Source of the DNA: Thermoplasmata archaeon
GTDB lineage: Archaea; Thermoplasmatota; Thermoplasmata; Lutacidiplasmatales; UBA184
Assembly (NCBI GenBank): GCA_030043865.1
Contig: JASHWZ010000197.1
Location: forward strand, 1-8,880
DNA: 8,880 bases
Direction: 5' to 3'
The notes below the pieces were generated by a model, which saw only the letters and a list, made by a program, of their open reading frames with translations, was not told the origin of the DNA and ran no database searches. Each line of letters begins with the position of its first letter. The first letter of the stretch is position 1. Made by a program: the position numbers and the translations under genes. Shown here piece after piece: positions 1 to 6,242 of this stretch.

Positions 1-121
1 CCGCTCCCAGCGCGGTGGCGGCCGGCCCATTGCTCAACGGCGCGAGCACGCTGAGTCCGAACAGCACCACGACCAAGATCGCCAATACGGTCAGATATCG
101 ACCAATGCCTGTGCCTTTCAT
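1..121 (-). CDS. N-terminus of a secreted or membrane-anchored protein (partial); candidate solute-binding protein
   Basis: Reading the minus strand from an ATG at 121 down to the window edge gives 40 open codons. The peptide starts MKGTGIGRYLTVLAILVVVL and continues with FGLSVLAPLSNGPAATA. That is a short basic segment (K2, R8), a hydrophobic core of about 18 residues (10-27), then a small/polar Pro-Ser-Asn-Gly-Ala stretch: the layout of a signal peptide or N-terminal anchor. No lipobox cysteine is visible in the part present. A good TATA box lies about 60 bases upstream of the ATG. The gene is divergent from a peptide-type ABC importer operon that has no binding-protein gene of its own in this window, so a family-5 extracellular solute-binding protein is the obvious guess. 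This rests on context and signal sequence only; the mature domain is outside the window. Confidence is high that it is a real gene start and low for the function. Confidence 0.6.
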   Translation of the reverse strand, partial: MKGTGIGRYLTVLAILVVVLFGLSVLAPLSNGPAATALGA

Positions 122-131
122 TCCCGAAACC

Positions 132-151
132 CCTTCGTTAGGACCCGAAGG
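132..151 (-). promoter_or_regulatory. Leader hairpin overlapping the likely Shine-Dalgarno of the left gene
   Basis: CCTTCG (132-137) and CGAAGG (146-151) are perfect 6-base inverted repeats around an 8-base loop. On the minus-strand transcript the 3' arm is CGAAGG, directly followed by GG, TTTCGGGA and the ATG at 121. The only purine-rich ribosome-binding candidate, AAGGGG (135-130), therefore lies partly in the stem. Folding could hide it, which would suggest translational control. Inference from base pairing only. Confidence 0.4.
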
Positions 152-153
152 CC

Positions 154-168
154 CTGGGGGCACCCCAG
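154..168. promoter_or_regulatory. 15-base palindrome overlapping the predicted transcription start of the left gene (operator candidate)
   Basis: CTGGGG, a 3-base centre GCA, then CCCCAG form a perfect 6+3+6 inverted repeat. It begins about 12 bases downstream of the minus-oriented TATA box and covers the expected start site near 157. A dyad in this position is typical of an archaeal repressor operator that blocks polymerase recruitment. In the RNA it could instead form a tight hairpin at the 5' end. No regulator gene is nearby to name. Confidence 0.4.
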
Positions 169-176
169 CGGGACGC

Positions 177-193
177 GGGATATATACCTTACA
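177..193 (-). promoter_or_regulatory. Archaeal TATA-box promoter (BRE plus box A) for the left gene
   Basis: Read on the minus strand this is TGTAAGGTATATATCCC. TATATA (186-181) is a clear box A in very GC-rich surroundings, and the preceding GTAAGG gives the AA pair expected of a TFB-recognition element, which orients it leftward. The predicted start site is about 25 bases downstream, near 157, leaving a leader of about 36 bases before the ATG at 121. The core is nearly symmetric, so rightward use cannot be excluded, but the rightward flank (CGGG) is a poor BRE. Confidence 0.6.
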
Positions 194-269
194 TCAAGGC
201 GATGGACGCGACGCGCCCCACGCCGGCGTTTCGCGTCCGGCACAGCGGCCTCGCCGGTTGTGAGCGTCC

Positions 270-379
270 ACGCGAACGTGACGATGGGCCGCATCCGCAG
301 GAGGTTCGCCCCCAGCGCGCATCCGTTGCGAAGGCGCCGAGGACGCTGACTTCCGCGCGAACTGCGCCGACGCGAACGT
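270..379 (+). repeat. Short direct repeats (ACGCGAACGT) upstream of the operon
   Basis: ACGCGAACGT occurs at 270-279 and again at 370-379, exactly 100 bases apart. The core CGCGAAC is found a third time at 356-362, 15 bases before the last copy. The last copy extends into the palindrome GAACGTTC (374-381). The two right-hand copies lie just upstream of the TATA-like box at 416-424, a plausible place for activator or repressor binding. In GC-rich DNA some chance recurrence is expected, so this is tentative. Confidence 0.3.
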
Positions 380-415
380 TCAACCCCCTGACGAAGAGCT
401 GGCAGCCCGTTCGAG

Positions 416-424
416 TTTAAGTAT
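416..424 (+). promoter_or_regulatory. TATA-like box for the transporter operon
   Basis: TTTAAGTAT is the only AT-rich box A-like string between the repeats and the first permease gene. Its centre near 420 predicts transcription starting about 446, giving only a very short leader before the ATG at 455 (or 461). It is the basis for choosing an ATG start over the upstream GTG at 434, which would lie before the predicted mRNA start. The upstream flank is not a strong BRE. Confidence 0.45.
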
Positions 425-454
425 CGGCAGACGGTGGAGTGTTTCCGAACCACC

Positions 455-1699
455 ATGCGGATGTGGGTGTTCATCGTCCGCAGATCGGTTCTCCTCATTC
501 CGGTCGTTGTCGGCGTGATGACGATTACCTTCGCACTCGTCAGCGCGCTGCCGGTCGAGCAACAGCTGATCGCGCACTACGGTCAGCCCGGCCCCCACGA
601 CCCCTGGATCTACGACCCGACCCTCTCCCCCGGGCAGGGCGATTGTCCTCCCGCTCCCAACAACCAGTCCTGTCCGAACAAGTTCTACGAATACGCGATC
701 AACGCGCTCGGCCTCAACAAACCGATCCCCCTGCAGTGGGGCGTCTACATCTACAACAGCCTCACCTTCCAATGGGGTACCGTCAACAACCACAGCACGG
801 TCGCCGACGAGTTCGCGGACCTCAAGGACGAGCCGGTGACGACCGTGCTCTCCTGGTACCTCCCGTACACGCTCGAGCTCGCGGGCCTCTCCCTCGCGAT
901 CATCCTCGCGATCGCGATCCCGCTCGGCAATCTCTCCGCGGTCAACCGCAACCGTCCCGTGGACCAGGCGGCCCGGGTGTTGTCGTTCTCCGGCTTCGCC
1001 ATGCCGACGTTCCTGCTGGCCTCGTTGCTCCTGATGGGGACGGTGATCGCCGTCGGGTCCCTGAGCGCCACCCATTACCTCGTCAAGAGTCCGTGGTGCC
1101 CCTCCGGCGAGGCCGCGTTCACCGAGTTCTTCGGTTCCTGGCCCTCGGGCAGTTGTTTCAACGTCCAAGCGATCTATCCGACTTGGATGGGGGGAGCGGT
1201 CCACTCCTCGCCGACCGGATTCCCGACCATCGACGCGCTGATCCACGGGCAGTACTGGCTCTCGCTGGACACGCTGATCCGGATGATCCTCCCGGCGATC
1301 ACGATCGCCTTCGGTTCGATCGCGGTGCTCCTCCGGTTCGTCCGGAACAGCATGCTCGAGGTGATGAACCTCGACTTCGTGCGGACCGCGCGCGCCGAAG
1401 GGATCCCTCAGAAGACGGTCGTGCGTCGGCACGCCGGGCGGAACTCGCTCAACGTCACGATCACGGTGCTCGGGTTAACGTTCGCCTTCTTCATCGGGGG
1501 CTTCCCGGTGATCGAGTACGTGTTCGGTCTCAACGGGGTCGGGCTGATCCTCGCCTACTCGATCCAGCAGTCGCAGGGCAGTGTCGACTTCGGGCTGATC
1601 TTCGGCACGACGCTCCTGTTCACGTTCATCATCGTGCTCGCCAACATCATCGTCGACGTGCTGTACGCGTACCTCGACCCCCGGGTCCGGCTGGGGTGA
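455..1699 (+). CDS. ABC importer permease, DppB/OppB family (oligopeptide/dipeptide/nickel type)
   Basis: This is one of the two membrane subunits of a peptide-family ABC importer. The N-terminus (VRRSVLLIPVVVGVMTITFAL, split across the first helix at about 9-31), the stretch LGLNKPIPLQW (85-95), the EAA cytoplasmic loop (about 306-335, with A314-E315-G316 and the RRHAGRNSL segment) and the ending YLDPRVRLG are all typical. Six membrane segments are visible: about 10-31, 136-160, 178-201, 276-296, 338-356 and 382-405. At 414 residues it is about 80-100 longer than usual. The extra length lies in the first outer loop (about 40-110, with C64 and C73) and in the loop at about 205-270 (C215, C234), suggesting external disulfides. 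I chose the ATG at 455 because the family sequence begins there and the TATA-like box at 416-424 points to it; GTG 434 and ATG 461 are alternatives. Four bases separate its stop from the next start. The substrate cannot be read from the sequence. Confidence 0.93.
   Translation: MRMWVFIVRRSVLLIPVVVGVMTITFALVSALPVEQQLIAHYGQPGPHDPWIYDPTLSPGQGDCPPAPNNQSCPNKFYEYAINALGLNKPIPLQWGVYIYNSLTFQWGTVNNHSTVADEFADLKDEPVTTVLSWYLPYTLELAGLSLAIILAIAIPLGNLSAVNRNRPVDQAARVLSFSGFAMPTFLLASLLLMGTVIAVGSLSATHYLVKSPWCPSGEAAFTEFFGSWPSGSCFNVQAIYPTWMGGAVHSSPTGFPTIDALIHGQYWLSLDTLIRMILPAITIAFGSIAVLLRFVRNSMLEVMNLDFVRTARAEGIPQKTVVRRHAGRNSLNVTITVLGLTFAFFIGGFPVIEYVFGLNGVGLILAYSIQQSQGSVDFGLIFGTTLLFTFIIVLANIIVDVLYAYLDPRVRLG
1693..1699 (+). 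promoter_or_regulatory. Ribosome-binding site deciding the GTG start of the second permease
   Basis: GGGGTGA, which includes the stop codon of the first permease gene, matches the archaeal anti-Shine-Dalgarno (GGTGA core) and ends 4 bases before the GTG at 1704. This supports that GTG as the start and implies translational coupling of the two permeases. Confidence 0.6.
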
Positions 1700-1703
1700 C
1701 GCC

Positions 1704-2849
1704 GTGACCGAGATCGAGCCCACCGCGGCACCGTCCGTTCCGGTGGGTAAGCGCGTCAACCCTCGGATCGCCCAGTGGAAGCGGACGTGGTACTTCCTGC
1801 GGGGCAACACGCTCGCGCTGATCGGGCTCGGGATCATCCTCCTGATCGTCATCGTCGCGCTCTACGCGACCACGACCAACGTCAGCTGGAACGCGATGAC
1901 GGAGATCTGCGGAACGAACCAGGTCGACGGGGGCCCCAGTACCTGCGGGCCCGGGTTCATCTCCATCTGCACCTACCCCGCGGGGTCATCGCCCCCGGGG
2001 CCGGGATGCTACCAAACGCCCGCGAACGAGTTATCGGAGATCGCTCCCACGTGGTCGACCCATCCCCTCAGTTCGGGCCCGCTGCCCCTCGGATCCCTCA
2101 CGATCAACCCGGACGAGCAGTACTTCTTCAATACCTACGACGGCCTGTTGCGAGGCTCGGACTGGTCGCTGATCATCTCCGTCTCGGTCGTCGCGACCGG
2201 AGCGTTCCTCGGGCTGATGGTCGGCGCGGTCTCGGGGTACCTGGGCGGCTCGATCGACGAGGGGATCATGCGGCTCGTCGACATCTTCCTGTCGATCCCG
2301 CAGGTCCTGTTCGTGATCATCTTCGTCGCCGTGATCACCCAGGTCCATCCGACGATCTTGGGCCTCTCGCCGTCGGCGAGCGCGATGCTCGAGCTGATCA
2401 TCGCATTCATCATCACGTGGTGGCCGTTCTACGCGAGGGTCGTCCGCGGCCAGGTGCTCGTCGTTCGGGAGCAGAAGTACGTGGAGGCGGCGCAGGCGAG
2501 CGGAGCGAGCCGGGGCAGGATCGTCCTTCGGCACATCGTCCCGAACAGCGTCTACCCCGTCTTCATCCAGATGTCGCTCGACGTCGGGACGGTGCCCCTG
2601 TTCCTCGGGATCCTCGTGTACCTCGGCTTCCGGATCTTCCCGAGCCCGTACTTCCCCGAGTGGGGGTCGGTGACCGCGCTCTCCGTGGTCAAGCTCCAGC
2701 TGTTCCTGGAGACGTGCCAGGTCTCGGGCTGCGTCATCCCCTGGTGGCAGCTGTTCTTCCCCGGCCTCGCGCTCTTCCTCTACGCGATCAGCGTGAACTT
2801 CCTCTCCGACGGCCTCCGCGATGCGCTGGACCCCCGGCTGCGGAGGTAG
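1704..2849 (+). CDS. ABC importer permease, DppC/OppC family
   Basis: This is the partner membrane subunit of the preceding DppB-type protein. A cytoplasmic N-terminus with the basic stretch VNPRIAQWKRTWYFLRGN leads into helix 1 (about 37-56). After a long outer loop come helices at about 156-178, 195-213, 228-248, 285-307 and 347-366. The EAA loop is clear (about 259-283: YVEAAQASGASRGRIVLRH), and the C-terminus NFLSDGLRDALDPRLRR is the family signature. It has 381 residues, where DppC proteins are usually about 280-310. The excess is mainly in the first outer loop (57-150), which holds four cysteines (C69, C81, C89, C102); two more (C338, C343) lie just before the last helix. The usual HPLGTD...GRD segment after the first loop is degenerate here (HPLSSGPLPLG, then YDGLLRGSDW). 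The next gene starts 12 bases after its stop, preceded by GGAGGT at 2842-2847. It should pair with the first permease and the two ATPases downstream. Confidence 0.93.
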   Translation: MTEIEPTAAPSVPVGKRVNPRIAQWKRTWYFLRGNTLALIGLGIILLIVIVALYATTTNVSWNAMTEICGTNQVDGGPSTCGPGFISICTYPAGSSPPGPGCYQTPANELSEIAPTWSTHPLSSGPLPLGSLTINPDEQYFFNTYDGLLRGSDWSLIISVSVVATGAFLGLMVGAVSGYLGGSIDEGIMRLVDIFLSIPQVLFVIIFVAVITQVHPTILGLSPSASAMLELIIAFIITWWPFYARVVRGQVLVVREQKYVEAAQASGASRGRIVLRHIVPNSVYPVFIQMSLDVGTVPLFLGILVYLGFRIFPSPYFPEWGSVTALSVVKLQLFLETCQVSGCVIPWWQLFFPGLALFLYAISVNFLSDGLRDALDPRLRR

Positions 2850-2861
2850 TCGGTCCGAACT

Positions 2862-4475
2862 ATGGCGAGCGGCACCCTCTCCACGCCGGCGGAACCGTTG
2901 CCCGAACCGAGTGAGCCGCTCGCCGACGCGACGGCGGACTCCGCCGCGCCGCCGGCCGCGGACGACGCGATCCTCACGATCCAGGACCTCCGTACGTACT
3001 TCTACACGTACGACGGCGTCGTGAAGGCGCTGGACGGCGTCTCCTTCAAGATCCGCCGCGGGGAGACGACCGGGCTCGTCGGCGAGACCGGGTGCGGCAA
3101 GAGCGTGACCGCGTTCTCGGTCACGCGGCTGATCGCGGACCCTCCCGGTCGCATCATGAGCGGGAAGATCCTCTTCGATGGAGCGAACCTGCTCTGGCGA
3201 CTCGACAGCGAGGCGAAGTACGTCTCGAAGCCGAACACGCCGCGGGTGAAGGTTCGCCGGTACTTCCGACGGATCCGGGCGGCGGACACCCGGATGACGG
3301 CGATCCGGGGCCGACGGATCTCGATGATCTTCCAGGAGCCGTCCCAGGCGATGAACCCGGTCTTCTCGATCTCCAATCAGCTGGGGGAGGTCCTGCTCCT
3401 GCACCGCGGGGTCGAGATCGTCGACGGCATGCTCGCCGCGACCCCGAACAACCCGGCGGTCGGCGCGGCGCTCGACGCGGTCGTGCTCGCGGCCGCCCGC
3501 CGCCAGCGCGAGGAGCTGATCACCGCGGCGAAGCGGCTCGGCGAGGTCACCGGCTCCGACAGCTTCGGGTCGGAAGCGTACCATACCGCGCGCGCGGCGC
3601 CCCCGGGCGCGCGCGACCTCAAACCCCGGCTCCTCCGGGCGATGGGCCGCCTCCGGATCAGCGGGTCCCAGAAGCGGTACCTCGCGTACCGGCGTCGCGT
3701 GATGGTCCTCCAGCGGGAGCTCGCGCAGCTCTCGATCGAGGAGATGCGGACCGAGCAGCCGAAGAACGCGGAGCGTCGCAAGGTCCAGGGGAAGATCTTC
3801 TCCGAGCGGGTGCGGCATATCTACTACGGGCTCTGGGGCGTTCGCTCCCGGGTCCAGCGGCCGATCAACACCGAGACGTTCTGGCGGACGGTGCGGCTGC
3901 TCGAGGGGGTCTCGATCGCGAACCCCGCGCAGGTGGCGCGGGGGTACCCGCACGAGCTCTCGGGAGGGATGCTCCAGCGGGTGATGATCGCGATGGCGCT
4001 CTCCTCCGACCCGGACGTGCTGATCGCGGACGAGCCGACGACCGCGCTCGACGTCACGATCCAGGCGCAGATCCTCGAACTGATGCGCGACCTGAAGCAA
4101 CGGGTCGGGACGTCGATCCTCCTGATCACCCACGACCTCGCGGTCATCGCCGAGGTCGCCGACCGCGTCTGCGTGATGTACGCGGGGCAGATCGTCGAGC
4201 AGGGTCCGGTCGCGGACGTCTTCCGCCAGCCGCTGCACCCGTACGCGCAGGGGCTGCTCGCCTCGATCCCGCGGTTCGACCAGCCGGACAAGGAGCTCCA
4301 GTCGATCCCCGGCTCGGTCCCGAACCTGATCACCCCGCCGAGCGGTTGCCGGTTCCACCCGCGGTGCCCCCACGCGATGCCCGTCTGCAAGGGCGAGCGC
4401 CCGCCGATGACGGTGGAGGGGCCGGGTCACACCGTCGCGTGCTATTTATACACGGGCCCGGTCGCGCCCGAATAG
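2862..4475 (+). CDS. ABC importer ATPase, DppD/OppD family, with a large internal insertion
   Basis: This is an ATP-hydrolysing subunit on the cytoplasmic face of the importer. In order: a Pro/Ala/Glu-rich, probably disordered tail (1-35); Walker A GETGCGKS (74-81); Q-loop MIFQEP (Q158); signature LSGGM (366-370); Walker B VLIADE (386-391, catalytic E391); D-loop TALD; switch H424; and the OppD/DppD C-terminal region with PPSGCRFHPRC. The four cysteines C496, C502, C509 and C527 are a likely iron-sulfur site. The protein has 537 residues, where the family usually has about 320-350. About 140 extra residues lie between Q-loop and signature (roughly 184-335). They are rich in Arg/Lys/Glu/Ala and probably helical, with possible coiled coil at about 210-228 and 268-320. 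A smaller extension lies at about 112-148. All ATPase motifs are intact, so it should be active. The frame is continuous, so the insertion is not an assembly artefact visible here. The start ATG has GGAGGT 14 bases upstream. Confidence 0.93.
   Translation: MASGTLSTPAEPLPEPSEPLADATADSAAPPAADDAILTIQDLRTYFYTYDGVVKALDGVSFKIRRGETTGLVGETGCGKSVTAFSVTRLIADPPGRIMSGKILFDGANLLWRLDSEAKYVSKPNTPRVKVRRYFRRIRAADTRMTAIRGRRISMIFQEPSQAMNPVFSISNQLGEVLLLHRGVEIVDGMLAATPNNPAVGAALDAVVLAAARRQREELITAAKRLGEVTGSDSFGSEAYHTARAAPPGARDLKPRLLRAMGRLRISGSQKRYLAYRRRVMVLQRELAQLSIEEMRTEQPKNAERRKVQGKIFSERVRHIYYGLWGVRSRVQRPINTETFWRTVRLLEGVSIANPAQVARGYPHELSGGMLQRVMIAMALSSDPDVLIADEPTTALDVTIQAQILELMRDLKQRVGTSILLITHDLAVIAEVADRVCVMYAGQIVEQGPVADVFRQPLHPYAQGLLASIPRFDQPDKELQSIPGSVPNLITPPSGCRFHPRCPHAMPVCKGERPPMTVEGPGHTVACYLYTGPVAPE
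4443..4451 (+). promoter_or_regulatory. Probable internal promoter (box A) inside the 3' end of the first ATPase gene
   Basis: TATTTATAC is a near-consensus archaeal box A. It falls in the codons TAT-TTA-TAC (Tyr-Leu-Tyr) of a gene that nearly always uses CTC/CTG and TAC. Its centre predicts a start site near 4473, at the stop codon, leaving about 25 bases of leader with a purine-rich GGGGGA (4482-4487) ten bases before the ATG at 4498. It would allow separate expression of the second ATPase and the small membrane protein. Confidence 0.45.
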
Positions 4476-4497
4476 CACGGCGGGGGAAGCCGAGTCG

Positions 4498-5712
<1,215 letters not shown>

Positions 5713-5730
5713 GAGGCGGGGGGACGACCG

Positions 5731-6201
5731 ATGTCTCCTACGGGGGACAACAACCCACCGACGAGCTTCGAGGACGGCTCGGACCCGGCGACGGACTACG
5801 CGTTCGCGGCCCACATCGACCGGGTCGAGGCGGAGAAGCAGGCGGCCCGCGACGCGCCCGACATCCCGTGGGGGACGTGGTGGTACCAGTCCGGCTCGAA
5901 GTGGTACGTGGCGGTCGGGTTCCTGATCCTCGACGTCTGGATCGCGAGCGCGGGCTACAGCTTCGGCCTCGGGGCCCTGTTGTTCGTTCCTATCATTCCG
6001 GCGCTGTACGCGGAGTTCCTCCTCTACCGGTACCTGTACTACGTACCAGACATCGACGAGCCGGTCCCCGCGGGTCGGTTCCGACCGACCTGGATCCGCC
6101 CCGTCCGGTACGGCCGCTGGACCGAAGAGGGGGCCGCCGCGCGCGCGGGCCGCGCCGTCGGCGCGACCGAAGCCGGTCCGGACCCCAAAGAGTTCCTGTA
6201 G
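5731..6201 (+). CDS. Small two-helix membrane protein of unknown function at the end of the transporter operon
   Basis: The product is 156 residues and I do not recognise a family. Residues 1-45 are polar and acidic with a short charged helix (about 22-42). The aromatic stretch WGTWWYQSGSKWY (47-59) leads into two hydrophobic segments, about 58-76 and 78-100, joined by a very short Gly-Ser turn, so a helical hairpin is likely. A Tyr-rich end (YRYLYY, 99-104) follows, then a basic/aromatic tail with RPTWIRPVRYGRW (118-130) and a polar end. With both termini on the same side, the charged tails would most likely be cytoplasmic. It starts 18 bases after the second ATPase stop with GGGGGGA (5718-5724) six bases before the ATG. 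Codon use matches its neighbours, so it is probably translated and co-expressed. A role as a small accessory or assembly factor of the ABC importer is inferred from position only. Confidence 0.75.
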   Translation: MSPTGDNNPPTSFEDGSDPATDYAFAAHIDRVEAEKQAARDAPDIPWGTWWYQSGSKWYVAVGFLILDVWIASAGYSFGLGALLFVPIIPALYAEFLLYRYLYYVPDIDEPVPAGRFRPTWIRPVRYGRWTEEGAAARAGRAVGATEAGPDPKEFL

Positions 6202-6214
6202 GGACGCCCGGGCC

Positions 6215-6222
6215 CTAAATAC
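6215..6222 (+). promoter_or_regulatory. Box A promoter giving a leaderless rpe-ligase mRNA
   Basis: CTAAATAC is the only AT-rich string in the 41-base gap after the small membrane gene. Its centre is about 25 bases before the GTG at 6243, the normal box A-to-start-site distance, so transcription should begin at or next to the start codon. No Shine-Dalgarno precedes the GTG, which fits leaderless translation. It marks a new transcription unit separate from the transporter operon. Confidence 0.6.
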
Positions 6223-6242
6223 GGGACGCGGTTCGCGGCGCT

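Larger units (their letters stand above)
122..454. other. Divergent intergenic regulatory region without a convincing gene
   Basis: This stretch of about 330 bases separates the minus-strand signal-peptide gene from the plus-strand transporter operon. The short reading frames in it translate to Arg/Pro-rich sequence with no recognisable domain, so I treat it as non-coding. It contains a TATA box oriented for the left gene (about 181-186), two inverted repeats in the left gene's start region (154-168 and 132-151), repeats of CGCGAAC (271, 356 and 371), and a TATA-like box before the operon (416-424). It is long for this otherwise compact sequence, which suggests regulated divergent promoters. 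Confidence 0.6.

Noticed and set aside
202..420. 72-codon plus-strand frame starting 15 bases after the TATATA box
   Set aside because: The Arg/Thr/Pro-rich translation lacks any domain, and the TATA box is better oriented leftward by its BRE. I see it as chance in the intergenic region.
434..454. Upstream GTG start for the first permease
   Set aside because: It would add MECFRTT before the family-typical start and lies before the transcription start predicted from the 416-424 box, so ATG 455 is preferred.
3411..3866. Insertion in the first ATPase as an inserted mobile element or a frameshifted fusion
   Set aside because: The frame is continuous, base composition and codon use match the flanks, and there are no terminal repeats.
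2031..4430. Very long antisense open frame (799 codons) opposite the permease and ATPase genes
   Set aside because: Its translation is Arg/Asp/Glu/Pro-rich with no domain. It mirrors the G/C third positions of the sense genes, which removes stops on the opposite strand.
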